DNA from: Tyto alba
Taxonomy: Eukaryota > Chordata > Aves > Strigiformes > Tytonidae
NCBI RefSeq assembly: GCF_018691265.1
Contig: NW_024881278.1
Span: 310,001 to 374,000 of the forward strand
Length of the DNA: 64,000 nucleotides
Direction of reading: 5' to 3'
Positions 1 to 12,755 of this stretch are shown in pieces. The position numbers and the translations under genes were made by a program. How positions within the stretch are numbered: the first letter of the stretch is position 1; each line of letters opens with the position of its first letter. Under the pieces are notes generated by a model. The model saw only the letters and a program-made list of their open reading frames with translations, ran no database searches and was not told the DNA's origin.

Positions 1-53
1 AAGGTATTTACACACTCAACCTCAATGAACTTCATGAAACATCAATGGAGCAG
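1..53 (+). CDS. MAP4K3: MAP4K3 CNH-domain exon, 5' cut by window edge
   Basis: Bases 3-53 encode GIYTLNLNELHETSMEQ and end at a cag/GTATAT donor. The first two bases finish a codon begun outside the window. The exon ends in phase 0 and joins LFPRRC in the next exon. This is an early strand of the CNH beta-propeller-like domain. Confidence 0.93.
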
Positions 54-2669
54 GTATATTTCTGTTTTAATATTTTGGAAAAAAATACTTCTTTGTAATT
101 TTTTTTTAGCCACTCGATTAATGCTGTATAATCCTTGTAAAAGTTGTCTTTACTGCAGTCACATAGGCACTAGCTATGTACTACCTAGAATTACTGTAAA
201 TGTTTACTATCAAGGATAACTTTCAGTCATGTTTAAGTAGGAGATATGCATATATCATGTGTTGAACTTCATCGTAGTGCATTGTCCTGCAGTTAAATGA
301 TCTGTTAAACAGTGTGGAATTTCCCTGATAAATTTTTGATTAAAGTTTCTGTTTTCTTTAAAGCTTTGTTACAGGATAGAATATTCTGCAACAAACATTG
401 TGTTTCAGTTACAGGGAAGCAAGATGATCCTTTATACACTATATTCCATTTTCTTGGTCTTAAAAGCAGCTTTGCTGATGAGACTTGGTTTAATGAATCC
501 CAGTTAAAACTCTCTCTTTGCAGAATCCTATAAATAATGATTTTTTTGAGGGGATACTGGGGAGGGGAAAATGCCAATTGCGGTCTACTTTGTATGGTGT
601 CTTCTTCAGCTCTTTTGTTAATCTCTGAGACTTGTTTTCTTTCCTGCCCTCTCCCTAACTTAGGGAGCTATGCATCTGCCATCAAGATGGAGGAATTTGC
701 AAGGACAGCCTTCACACTGTAAGCTGGAGGCGCTGGTGTTTGTTCATTTCCCAGGGTCCAGACATTGTAGATATGTTTGTTGTGTTGAGAAGAAGGCCTA
801 GCTAGCTTGCACTGAGCTCCATGTAAACTGTAATTGTACTGGTGCTTGAGTTAGCTAGTTTAAACTCAGCTCAGGTACCTCTCAGCTGCTACACTGCAGT
901 TGTACCTATGCTGAGAAATATCACTAATATAACAATTCTTGTAGGCCAGGTAGACCAATGAAAGTTTTGTTTGCCTTTTCTGTGTTGTTTATTTTGTGGT
1001 TTTGGGTTTTTTTTTTTTAATTAGCAAGGAAAATGGATGTAATGAAACTCATGTTCTCATATCCATCCTTGTTTTCTCTAAGTACCACGTTCTGTAGTGA
1101 GATGAGACTCACTCTAGTGCACTGCCACTTAGAGACAAGAAGAGATTCTTGTAAAAACAGCCAGTTATGTGTGGAACGGGAGGAATGAGTGACAGGTCAA
1201 TCAGCCTGCAGATCTGAAGTATTGCTGTTCTTCTGTAATTCTCAAATCAAAGCCTACTAGGTCACAATATACTTACACAGCTACAGAAGATCAATCAAAC
1301 TTGCACATTAAATTTGGGTACAGCCAAACTATTAGATGTTACTGTAGATTTTTTTCTTACAGTGTGTTTAGGTGATGAGACAACTTCAGGAATAGAAGTG
1401 CACCCTCTGTGCTAACCATTTGTTACAGCATTATTTATGATAACAGGCAATGGCATTTTCAAGTTCTGTGTTTCGCGTCATTGTTTACTCTAGGTCTGAT
1501 ACAATTCTTTATAAAAACAAAAATCCGTGGTTATTTTCCACTACATTCCACTTCAGTAATGGACAAAGCGGAAATACCATGCATTTCCAGGAGTTAGCAC
1601 AACTTCAAGATTAATCTCTTGCTCTTTGGCAGAAAAAATTTTCAACTAATTTACAGATCTCTTCAAATCTTTCTAATAAACCAGCAGTGAGGGGTGAGGT
1701 TTTTGGTGGTTATTTTTGTTTGTTTGTTTTATCGGTGGTTTTGGGGTTGTTTAAGAACAGAACAAACGTTCTCCTGAGTTTTCTGTCTAGCTCAGTAGTC
1801 TATTTTCTAAAGTGGCAGTAGGAAATGTCCATGAGGTTGGCCACTGTATGCTGTCCATTCTCCTCAGACTCCACTGCAGTCATTAAATCGGGGATGTTGG
1901 AGCTTCCTTGCCTATTTGCTTTTTGTGTCCATTTATGGACCTGTTGGACATGAGTATGTCTAATCCCTTGTTTACACTGTTGATACTTTCTATCTTCATG
2001 ACCTCTTGTGGCAATAAGTTCCAGAAGTTATGTGAGAGGAGAAAAAACGACCATCTTCTTTCTATCTAACTTTTTTTGAAGGATGTCTTGTTGGTTTCCG
2101 CCCCATCTTTCTAGTAATGGTGGGTTTTGACAAATAACAATTATGCCCTGACCATTTGTTGCATTCCTTGATCACTTAAGTGAAACATGTAATCATGCAG
2201 ATGGAGAGTCCCTTCAAGTGCCAGTTTTAATTGCTTCAGGAGATTTGGACTGTCAAGGGCTTTAGAATGGCTGTAGGTTTGTTGACTGTGCTTTGTTTAC
2301 TGAAGTTTGTTGTTAAGCTTTTCTCCCTTGACAGAGAAAATTTGGTGGTTTTAAAAATTTTTTTGAAAAGGATTGATTGATCTTTGACATCTTGTGGGCT
2401 AATTACAGTATACTTGAAGACCTCAATATAAAATGTGCTAAATGTCAATGTGTATGTTAAATATCATGTGTGTGCCTAAGTTTTACTCTGAATTAAATCT
2501 GGAATCCAGGTAAACATTACTAGACTTAAACTAGTTTCTGCTACAAAAAGCAAGTCAATATTGGTTTTGTCCTGTTGTCTATGCAGATATTGATTAACTT
2601 AATGTGCTTACATTTCGTGTATATCAAATTGAATGCTTTTCTTTCGTTGTTTTTCCTTTCCTTTATCAG
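54..2669 (+). other. MAP4K3 intron
   Basis: AT-rich intron with T-runs near 1007-1018 and 1700-1750. Around 1900-2080 there is a stretch (cttcatgacctcttgtggca and what follows) resembling a diverged amniote interspersed repeat; I cannot name its family with confidence. No exon-like segment was seen. Confidence 0.6.
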
Positions 2670-2730
2670 CTATTTCCTCGAAGGTGTACATGGTTATATG
2701 TCATGAACAATTGCTTGTTATCAATATCTG
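2670..2730 (+). CDS. MAP4K3: MAP4K3 CNH-domain exon
   Basis: Acceptor cctttatcag and donor GTAAGT bound a 61-bp exon encoding LFPRRCTWLYVMNNCLLSIS plus the first base of a Gly codon. The sequence is the well-conserved RRCTWLYVMNN core of the GLK-type CNH domain. It is followed by an unusually short 86-bp intron. Confidence 0.97.
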
Positions 2731-2816
2731 GTAAGTTACTGTGCTAACTTTGAGTGGTAGTGCTGGTAAACATTTGGTTTCATATTTGAAATGTGGTTTT
2801 GTTTTCTAATTTCCAG

Positions 2817-2934
2817 GTAAAGCTTCTCAGCTTTATTCCCATAATCTACCAGGACTCTTTGATTATGCAAGACAAATGCAAAAGTTACCAGTTGCTATTC
2901 CAGCACATAAACTTCCTGACCGAATACTTCCCAG
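2817..2934 (+). CDS. MAP4K3: MAP4K3 CNH-domain exon
   Basis: A 118-bp exon between acceptor ttccag and donor GTAAAT. It encodes a stretch beginning GKASQLYSHNLPGLFDYARQ and ending PAHKLPDRILP, with two bases of an Arg codon completed by the next exon. Confidence 0.97.
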
Positions 2935-5358
2935 GTAAATACACGTCATCAGAAATATCAGAATATCTTAATTCTGGGAGTTCAGGTTATGCTTGTGAAA
3001 CTCTGGGAATACCAAATAATGTGGAGCTCTGTTCACAGATTGCCATGAATAATTCACATGGATATTAATCAGAGGGTAGACCCCTAAATTTACATGAATC
3101 AAGATGTGAATATACTCATATTAGAGAAATGGGGTTTGGTACATCTTACCTTCTTGTCATGAAGCCTCTTGTTTCTGGGCGTAGTTCTTTTCAGGTACAG
3201 TCTAGTATGGTAAATCCTGGTTGTACGTAACGCTTAACAAAATCTAGGGTCAGTATTGTACCTATGATATTTCAGGGAAGTAGAAATTGTGATCTTACAT
3301 TAGTTACTCTGGGCACTATCTTTCTATTAAAAAAAAAAAAAGTAGGAATATTTAATTTCTTACTGCAGAGGGAATGGGCTCATGGGTTATTTTGAAAGCT
3401 GGAAAGATTAGAACTGGAGAACAGATTTGATATTCACCATTGGCTAGTCATTTTTTGCAGGCTAGTATAGAAGATACTTTTGTCCCCAGATGCCTACAGC
3501 ACATTGTTCATACAGTCCCTCCAACTTTATTTACCAACAAGAAAAATCCCAGACACTGGGTACAGTGCTGGCTTCCAAACAAGCCTTCAGAGCCCACTCA
3601 AATCCAAGAGGAGGAGGTACAAAACTTGTCTGAAAATGGTATTCTTCTTAGAGGCGAAATTCTAATTACCTAAGAGATAATTTGTGTTTTGAATTGTTGT
3701 CTTGTGTGCCTGCACCACTGTTCTGCTCCTTTCTCTTCCAACCTAACTTGACTTTGGCTTGAGGAGTGCATCAGCAGTGGACTAATAACCATATATGCCA
3801 TAAGGATCATCGGAGGAAAACCTTCAGACTACATTCAGCATAGAATGACACCTCACCTAAATTGCAGACAGCTCAGAAAATTTCTTGTCCAGTCATGTCA
3901 CTTCCCAAGAAAAATGCAGCACAACCTGAATGTACAAGTACCAAGCCTGTCATTCAAAGGCAGGAGAGATTCATTTAGATAATCCATTTTGCTGTTTTAT
4001 CCCTTGCTGTAAGGCATCAGGGTACTAACATTTATCCAGGCAGAAGTAGTACATAAGACCATAATGTTTTGTCCTACCAGACCATAAACTGTATTGTTAA
4101 GCAAGTTCCTGGATACCATGATGATGAGTGCTACATGAAAAATGTAGGTATGTTAAAAGCAAAGTTTCAGTAGAGAAAATGCAAAGCAAATTAGAATTCA
4201 GACTTATTTGTGAGGTTTGTATATTGATCTGCAAAATGGTCTAAGCTCAATTTATGATACCTGGTAGGCAGACGTTAAGTAGCAGAAAATATGTCTGTGA
4301 TAAGTCTCTTTTCCAGCTTCTTTCCCCTGAGTGTCCTTGAGCAGTTACTTTCAAGCCTTCCATGAGTTCTTCCAACCACAATTTGTGGCCAATACTTAGT
4401 TTTCACACTGCTCAGTCCTGCTGCATTATCAGTCACTTCTGGACAGCTTCATTTGAAATGCTATGCAAGTATTTTCCCAATTCATAGCTTTGACTGCAGT
4501 ATCATTCTATCTGTCTGTCTATCTATCACTCCACTTATTCCCATCTTTTCTACAGCATCAAATTAGTTATTTTTATTGTCAAGGCTACTGCGGCCAATCT
4601 CCATACTGTCTGTCATCTTATAGTCTGTGTAGAAACACTGACTCCCACTACCAGCAGATAACATCCTCTTCCCTGGCTTATCTGATAAATTTTCAAGGAA
4701 TTATTTTCATGATTTCTCAGGGAGCATCCCTTGCACATGAGAAAAGATCTTGCAAAGCTGCATTCCACTCCTCCTTCAGACCTTCTCTTGAAACGCACGC
4801 TGTGCTGCCTATGAAAGGTTTTGCAAAATTTAGGCTGTTGCTTTGCAAGGACTGGCCCAGCAAGCTATCCCATATGGCACCTTTTCCTGCACCCCTTGGG
4901 TCCATGGGTCCTGTCTTTGAACTTAGTGCCCTTGGGACAAGGGTGGACTTCATGTTGTCTGTGTAGTATCTGGCACAAGATGCAATCAGTTAGAACATTC
5001 TAAAGAAGAAGGATTATGTGGGAGTACCAATAGACTATTCAGGCATGTGTATAAATACATATAAGTAAATAGCAAGACATAGTGGTAAATGGTGCTTGAA
5101 GGTACTAAAGTACTTACTCCTCTCCATTCCTGACTTAACTGCATTCATAGTGCTGCATAACTAAGCAGCATTACGGTGCTAACAGAGGGGGGTCACCGTG
5201 TGTGTTCTAGGCATATCATTTTGAGAAGAAATATACAAATAAATATATTTTTTGTTTTTCCGGGGGGGCAAATATAATTTTCCCACCACCAACTCTCTAA
5301 AAAGCAAATTCATTCAATTGTTTTAGTTGATCAATAATTCTGTATTTATATCTTGTAG
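2935..5358 (+). other. MAP4K3 intron
   Basis: Intron of 2.4 kb with an A-run at about 3330-3341 and a short TCTG/TCTA microsatellite at about 4506-4529. A 167-codon open frame at 4463-4966 has no recognisable domain and is best read as chance. Confidence 0.7.
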
Positions 5359-5417
5359 GAAGTTTGCAGTGTCTACAAAAATTCCTGACACTAAATGGTG
5401 TCAGAAGTGTTGTGTTG
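5359..5417 (+). CDS. MAP4K3: MAP4K3 CNH-domain exon
   Basis: A 59-bp exon bounded by tcttgtag and GTAAGT. It encodes KFAVSTKIPDTKWCQKCCV with split codons at both ends. Joining to the next exon restores the [13 protein letters not shown] continuity expected of MAP4K3. Confidence 0.97.
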
Positions 5418-7832
5418 GTAAGTAAAGATCTGCAGAATAAATGCCAAGCAGCAGTACAAATGGTGGCAGTATTAAGATTACTGAATAAGGTTTAGGAAGT
5501 AAAGGGAGAAGAGACTTTTGTCATTATGAAACTATGTCTTTGCAGACAGTGAGCTTGTTCAGGTTGGTCCTTGCATTTAAGCAGTGAAAACTTTCTCATT
5601 TCACTCTTTAAATATAAAGACAATTCTCAAGAAACGCAGAGAAGAATGCATGTAAAATTTAAACGAGCCCTCAGAAAGAACCTAATCTCCATGGATGGAG
5701 TGACTTAAAGTTACCATCAGGCTTAAGTAGCTTTACTTCCTAGCATGAGTTCAGTTATCAATATTGGATGATAAAAAGCAGGGAGTATTTTTGAGGACAG
5801 TGTTGTCTCTGAAGCCTTTATAGGATGTTCAGACTGCCAGAGCTACTGAAGTGTCAAAGCTGCACTGTGTTAATATATGTTTTAAAAGGGAGATGGGGCA
5901 GATAGATTCAAAAAACCAACCAACCAAAAAAAAAAAAAAACCAAAACTGAGCAGGAAACTATGGATGATTTCTTGGGGTCCCTGGAAATGTTTCACCTGG
6001 TGTACCATAATCAAAAGTTTGGTGTGAGGAGTTGTATTATACAGAAGATTTTCAGAGACTTGGTGGTAAGCTTCTCTCGTTTTCCCTGACAAAAATCTGC
6101 CCAATATTGCTAAAACACCTGCTATTTGTTAACACTTCTTTGTCCAGCTCATCCCTTAAAACTTGGCTTTTTCTGGGATACAAATTCTCTAGGGCATGGT
6201 AGGGTGTTAACAAAATCCAGGCCTTGCGCTAATTGAGGCATCTAATCAAGCTGTGAGTGTTAATGGCTGCTGAAGGCAGCACCCAAAGGGGTGGAGCGAA
6301 AGGTCTCTGTTTATGACATGAGAAACCTGGTCCTGTGCTCCTCTGTAAACTTAGGGTTTGTGTACGAACAGGCACGGATTTTAACAAGAGTGCCATGGGA
6401 CTTGGCATTTATTAGGCGGAGTCTGCTGTCCTGGCATTCAGAGGTAGCTTAGCCTAATAAGCCTGGAATCCTTGCATGTTAGGTGTAAGTGATAATTTGT
6501 GATGGCAACAAGGGTGGCTGCAAAAGGCGGGTTCAAAGGGAGAAAAGATTTCACTCTTCTGCCTTCTGTGCAGCCTGAGCCTCCATTCCTGCTGGTGGTG
6601 TAAGCATCCCTTTGGCCTGGGGGAAGCAGCAGTGCCACAGGAGGCAGAAAAAAAGACAAGAACTTCTGGTCTTGTTTTTCCCACCTTATGAGTGGTAATT
6701 AAATGTTTTATGGTTTGTGCTGCTGAGTTCAGCCTTAACAAAGGTCATGCGAAGCGTCATTTGCTGCAGTTTGTAGTCAGTTTGACTGATGTTGAGTGAG
6801 AGCTTGGATTAGTGAAATTAAGCTTTGATGTTTAAGAGGCCAAGTGCTTGCCAGTGGATTTCCTTGGCAGTAAGGTAGCATGAGCATATTTCACTTATGT
6901 AGATAGTACTGGATTGTAGAAGCTCGTTATCTGAACTGTGCTGTTAACTGCCTGATGACCCACAGTCGCTTTACAGTATTTTAAAGTCTGGTCTTTAGAT
7001 ATAATTATACAAAGTTCGAACTGACACTTGTTCATCTTAATGGATATGCTGGCAGCACTTAGGGAGTGAAATTTTGTCAATACTGTAGAATTAAAGTTGT
7101 GAAATTTAAGATTTCAGAGTAGCCAATTTTGCAACTTTACTGTTATCTTCCAATTTTTGAGTTATGACAAACAATAGGAAAAGAGCAGTTAAGTGGAAAT
7201 AGATGATGTCACTTAAAAAAAAATATTTCCTTCTGATCTAGAAGTGTTCATCAGAAATATAGAGCTCCTAGATTTCAGACTTGCTGTGACAGTGCTTGGA
7301 AGGCAGCTGAGCAGTTCTCAAGTGGCACTGATTGTTCAGTGCCTCCTGGATAACTGTCTGTGTGTCACGGAAAAAGCCATTCTTTAACAGCTTCTCATGA
7401 TGATTTGGAGATAGCTTAGGCAAACCAACATGGTGGAGTAACATACTTCAAATGTATATGCAGTCAACTATTATTTTTCAAGACTATCTAAAATAGTAAA
7501 TCCCACCTACCAGTCTAAAAAAATCAACAATAAACTTTGAGTTGGAGAGGTGAAACACCACAGTGTTCTTGAGAGCCATGTGCATTATGGCTTATTTGTC
7601 ACCAGCTACTGGGTGTTCATGTCTGGTGGAAGGGCAGCCCCTCCTCCAGCATGCTCACTGTCAACATTTTCATAGTGTGGATGTTGACTTTTTAGCAACT
7701 TCCTTATATAAAAATTAGAGTGATGGTGGTGGGTGTTTCCCAAAACTGTATGGACTGTTACTTAGTTGGAAATTGTTTCTGATTTGTATTTGCTTAGTAC
7801 ACTAATGTACTCTACCTCTCCTTTTTTGGCAG
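5418..7832 (+). other. MAP4K3 intron
   Basis: Intron of 2.4 kb. It contains an A-run at about 5926-5940 preceded by CCAA repeats. No coding segment or named repeat was recognised. Confidence 0.7.
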
Positions 7833-7936
7833 TGAGGAATCCCTACACAGGCCACAAGTACCTTTGTGGAGCGCTACAGTCTAGCATTGTTTTGTTAGAA
7901 TGGGTTGAACCAATGCAAAAATTTATGTTAATCAAG
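7833..7936 (+). CDS. MAP4K3: MAP4K3 CNH-domain exon
   Basis: A 104-bp exon from acceptor ttttttggcag to donor GTAATA. It encodes [20 protein letters not shown] followed by [14 protein letters not shown], a signature block of the CNH domain. It ends in phase 0. Confidence 0.97.
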
Positions 7937-8709
7937 GTAATATTATGATAAGCTGAAATACTCTTGTGTTCAGTTTTATTTATCTTGTAGTGACTTGTTG
8001 AGAGTAAGTATTAGACATTTCTTGAGTTATTAGACTTTTCTGTTAAATTACACTGAAAATAGCTCTTTCAATGTGTAATATGTACTAACTGACTCAAAAT
8101 ATTTATATTAATGTTTTTGTGGTGCACTTCAGTTAAAGAACAAAGCCCTTCTCTCTATGAACACTGCCTTTAGTTGCACAGTAAAAAGCTGGCTGACAGA
8201 CTGAGACATGGCAGAGTGGAATGTTAACATCGGTTAACAGCAGGCTTGCTCCCATACCAGAGAGAAGGTGGCCACTTACTCTGTGCTTTGTGACACTGGA
8301 GGTGCCCAGAAATGCTTGTTATCTACCCATCTGACACCACCTGAAGAGATGGAGCCAGGGTAGACTCATGTTTGTAGGGAAGCAGCTGCTGTAACTTAAT
8401 CAGCCTGGGAAACAAGGCTTAGAGACTCCATATGGGGGAGAGCAATGATGGGTATAGTGCTCTTACCATCTGTAGGCACAGGACACACATGATGACAGAC
8501 ATCCTGTCTTATTTTAACTGAATCAGCATGAAGACTCTCTAAAACTTCTTAGCTTGGGCTTTTTGTATCTATCAATTATTATTATCTGAAGTAGTAAACA
8601 TTATGTTACAGAATGTATGGCATAAAATTTACCATACAGTTCAAATAGCTAATAGCAACTCAGACTAAACTTGTTTCCCTTCTAATATCTATTTTTGTTT
8701 CTAATCTAG

Positions 8710-8881
8710 CACATAGATTTTCCTGTTCCTTGTCCGCTGAGATTGTTTGAAATGCTGGTAGTGCCTGAGCAGGAATTCCCTTTAGTTTGTGTCGGTGTCA
8801 GTAGAGGAAGAGACTTCAACCAGGTGGTGAAGTTTGAGACTGTCAACCCAAATTCTACCTCTTCATGGTTTACAGAAGCAG
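8710..8881 (+). CDS. MAP4K3: MAP4K3 CNH-domain exon
   Basis: A 172-bp exon after acceptor taatctag. It begins HIDFPVPCPLRLFEMLVVPE and ends NPNSTSSWFTEA plus one base. The donor is the non-consensus GTTTGT, but the exon end is fixed by the in-frame join to the next exon (ADTTETSVVHVTQLERD). Confidence 0.95.
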
Positions 8882-11455
8882 GTTTGTGTGCTGTTGTAAT
8901 TGCATTCAGAAATGTTCCTTCTTCTTCAACTATACCTGAGGCACTAGAAAGGTAATTTCATTTGAGGAAACTAATGGTTAAATCATTATGACCGAGTAAT
9001 CATTGTAAGTCCTCTGTTTAAAGGGGTATGTGGTTGGTTGGATGTTCCTACATGTTGAATTCATCGGATTTGTTGAGATTTTGAGTATAGCAGAGGATGG
9101 AGTTGTGGTTTCCTGCATTTTCATAAATCAGGCTGGACTTGACTATTACCCACTGTGCTGGTCTGTGCTCTCCCTTTGCACCATGACTTCTGTTTTGTTT
9201 AATAGATTTTAATAGAATTGCACTTGGCAATTTCTTTTACCATCTTTGTAGGTGTGGTTTGGCTCTCCTACAGTAAGCAAGTATGGTTAGAAATGGTGTT
9301 ATCACCCTCCTGCTGAGAGAGAGAGCATATTTATATTCTTCCAATGTTTATGGAAAGCGAAAGGGATTAGGCCCACTGGTAGCAGGAAACCAAGTGTCTG
9401 TCCCTCACTTGTCTGGGTGCTGTGAGTGAGGAGGCCACCACCTGAGCACCAGTGGAAATTCTCTTAAGAAGGAGATGTGTCAAGAATTACCTTCTAGAAT
9501 TGCAAGGTTCCCCTAAAACCTAGATACAGTGATGAGCTGGCTTCAGTCATAGCTTGCAGGTTTAGAAGCAGTAAATAGCTTTGTTATTACCAGGCACAGA
9601 GCCCCTTTTGATCCATGATGAATTATACATGGCCCTGTGCTGGCATATATAAGTGTATGAGTCCAGCTGATTGCATACCGTGGAAATCACTAAGAACAAC
9701 AGCTTCCAGTAGGAAGATGCCTGCTGACTTTCTTGCTGCTGAAAAGTCCATTAGATGTTGACAAAATTTAAAGCATAGTTACAAAAAAACAGTGATCAGT
9801 GGATGGCCAATTAATACACTTAACTATTTCAGAGTTAATGCATTTTATTTTCAGACTTATACATATATTTCTGTAACTGTGTGACTTCAGTAGAGTCCAT
9901 AGAAGTATGCTGCAGAGAAATTCTTTGACCCATAATGTCCTGTTGTCATTCTTCTCTCAGAATTGTCTGCATCATTGTGTTAATACAAGAGTAGTAATCC
10001 CTTCCTGGCTCATTTTTTATTAATATGGAAAACTTAACATTGCATTGTGCCTTTCCAAACTGCTTCTTTAGCTTCCTTGAATCATTTGTGTGTTCTCATG
10101 TTGTGTCTATGTTGTTGTTTTCTTCTATTAGTTTGACTCTAATTTAATCCCTCATGTATTGGTTTATTCCTGTCCCCTGCTGGCAGGAGAGCAGTAATGC
10201 AATGAAACAGATTTTTCACTGTTTTTTAAATGAGAAAAGTGTGTACCATATGGTCACAAATAGCTTCCATCAAATAATAGTTTTCATTGTTTGACATTTG
10301 ACCTTTTTTTGTAAATGTCTGATAAAGACATTTAAAAAAAAATAGCTGGCAGAGGCTTACTGCAGGGAGTGTCTCACCTTGCCATGCTCTTCCTGTTAGC
10401 TTCAGCCAGTGCAGTGCATGTTTCCACATCGCATAATGTGGTTGCACCGATGTATATCCTCCAATCCTTCTGTTGCATGTTTTCATCATGGCTATATCCA
10501 CCTTTGGTTGAGATCATGCATTAGAAATTGGTTAACATCACAAATGTAGGCCTTCCAAGACATACTGCAAAAAAGAGATGGAGGGACCATCTCAAGGACC
10601 ACATTTCTGCCATCATCCCCAAGGAGTGTTTTGCTTCTCAACAGGACCACGGATTTTATTATTTAACTGAAAGCTGCTTTTGTATTTTAGGAAACATGCT
10701 CTAATTTCTCATCTCTAACAGATTTCATGAGTTTCTCTTTTCTGTATGAAAGAATGCCTACAGAATTACTGGCAGTAATGCTGAGTTAGTAAGAGCTGAT
10801 TTTTGTGTAGTTTTAACAACCAAATGGCCCAAAACTACACTTCTCTTTTGAGTTGATGTGTCCACTTACCACTTGAGGGTCAGATTCCCCTGTTTACTGG
10901 GATGGAAACTGCTGCAGCTGTAACCTAGAAGAGAGGAAGGTAACCTTCTTTCAATAGTTTGGAGAAGGAAATAATCCCCTGTTTTTGGAAGATCTGAGGA
11001 TGGAAAGTCTGAAAATAGCAGCAAGAATTAAATACTGATATAAAAGTACCTAGCAAGATTTAGAAATAAAGGGAGAAGTAAAATGGAATGAAACAGCATT
11101 CAGGTTTAGTGTGAACAGTCTCATATATCTGCTTTTTTTTGCAACAGCAATATTAAATGACACCAACAGAGAATAAAGAGAGAACAGTGTACCTGTGAGT
11201 TTGATTTTGTGACAAGGCTCAGAAAAGGCTGGATTAAGTCCATACTTTAATATTACAGTTTCAGTTTTCCTGTCACAGCCAGTATGTTGGATAAGTGGAC
11301 ATGCCTCTCTAAGAGAAGAGAAATGTCAATAGTAAGATGATTATTTTAAGTAGATAAAACCACACTAACCCATTAAATTCTCTCAATCTTTAGAACTTCC
11401 ACTTCAAATTTCATGCTAATTTATGTTATGAACTAACACTGTCATTTTTTTATAG
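8882..11455 (+). other. MAP4K3 intron
   Basis: Intron of 2.6 kb, AT-rich, with no coding segment or clear repeat recognised. Confidence 0.7.
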
Positions 11456-11524
11456 ACACTACAGAGACAAGTGTTGTACATGTAACACAGCTGGAGAGAG
11501 ATACCATTTTGGTGTGTTTGGATT
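11456..11524 (+). CDS. MAP4K3: MAP4K3 CNH-domain exon
   Basis: A 69-bp exon between tttatag and GTAAGT. It encodes DTTETSVVHVTQLERDTILV then CLD, with a split Cys codon at the end. The first part (TTETSVV) differs from mammals, whereas THVTQ/LERDTILVCLDC-type residues are conserved. Confidence 0.96.
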
Positions 11525-11642
11525 GTAAGTTTTAGTATCAACTAAATATATATGTGTGCATATACATGCATACTGTCTGCCTTTAAATTAGGTCACATAT
11601 TGAAGATTAATTCTTGGTTGACATATTCTATTTATTGTCTAG

Positions 11643-11735
11643 GCTGCATAAAAATAGTGAATCTGCAAGGCAGGTTAAAATCCAGCCGCAAACTGTCCTC
11701 GGAGCTTACATTTGACTTTCAGATTGAATCAATAG
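11643..11735 (+). CDS. MAP4K3: MAP4K3 CNH-domain exon
   Basis: A 93-bp exon after a 118-bp intron, with acceptor tattgtctag and donor GTAAGT. It encodes CIKIVNLQGRLKSSRKLSSE then LTFDFQIESI with a split Val codon. A CR1 fragment starts only about 40 bp past the donor. Confidence 0.97.
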
Positions 11736-11769
11736 GTAAGTTGGATTTCATTACTAATATCTGGATAAA

Positions 11770-12345
11770 CTAGAGAGCTGGGCAGTTGTCAACTGTGTGA
11801 AATTTAACAAGAACAAATGCCGGATTCTGCACCTGGGACGGGGTAATCCTGGTTATACATATAAATTGGGGGATGAGAGTCTGCAGAGCAGCCCCGCAGA
11901 AGGAGATCTGGGGATTTGGGTCGATGGCAAGCTGAAGACGAGTCAACAGTGCACCCTGGCAGCCAAAAGGGCCAACCGTGTCCTGGGGTGCACCAAGCAC
12001 AGCATCACTAACCAGTTGAGAGGTGATTGTCCCATTCAACACTGCACTGGTATGGCCCCACCTCGAGTACTGTGTGCAGTCCTGGGCACCTCAGTATAAG
12101 GAGGACACCAAACTGTTAGTGTGTACAACATCCTCAAAGTGGGCAGCAGAGGGGGAGGTGCTGATCTCCTCTCTCTGGTGACCAGTGATGGGACATGTGG
12201 AAGTGGTATGAAGCTGCATCAGAGGAAGTTCAGGTTGGACATTAGGAAAAGATTCTCCACTCGGAGGGTACTCAGTCACTGGAATAGGCTCCCCAGGGAA
12301 ATGGTCACAGCACCAAGCCTGTCAGAGTTCAAGGAGCTGAAAGGT
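11770..12345 (+). mobile_element. CR1 LINE fragment, RT 3' part, internally deleted
   Basis: The + strand encodes a CR1-type reverse-transcriptase C-terminal stretch: KFNKNKCRILHLGRGNPGYT, then a KTSQQCTLAAKRANRVLGCT-like block. After a deletion near 12.10-12.12 kb it continues with HQRKFRLDIRKRFSTRRVLS and HWNRLPREM. These are hallmarks of the avian CR1 non-LTR retrotransposon. The reading frame is broken and the usual 3' end (ttggactcgatgatc-type) is missing, so this is a dead, truncated copy. The 3' border is approximate. Confidence 0.85.
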
Positions 12346-12755
12346 TCAGCACGCTATGTAACGTGCTTCCCTAGGAGCAACTGGAATGGAGCAATAACCC
12401 TGGAGTCTTGCCTAATTGGGCCAATGTCTTGGGAATACGATGGAAACTTCAGCCTCTAAAAGAATACCATAACACAACCTACATGAACTCTGTAAATCAT
12501 TCACAGTTAATTCATTCTGCATGTGTGTTTACACAGTCCATTTCTATAAAACAGCCCAGAGACTAAATTATATATGTCACACTTTACATAAATCTTGGAT
12601 TTTTTGTGAAGAATCTGAATGAATTAATTTGTGAAACAGAAAGACAGAATGAATTTATTTTTGACAGTTCTCCACTAGTTACATACCTGGATTGCATCAC
12701 ATGCTTTTGAAAGAGGGATGCAGAAGGATGTATATACAGATGGAGGGTAGCACCA

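Noticed and set aside
1840..2080. Possible ancient CR1-like or other amniote repeat
   Set aside because: Resemblance rests on one phrase (cttcatgacctcttgtggca and what follows); too weak to list as a mobile element without a library search.
4463..4966. 167-codon + frame in a MAP4K3 intron
   Set aside because: No recognisable domain and no splice context. Frames of this length are expected by chance a few times in 64 kb.
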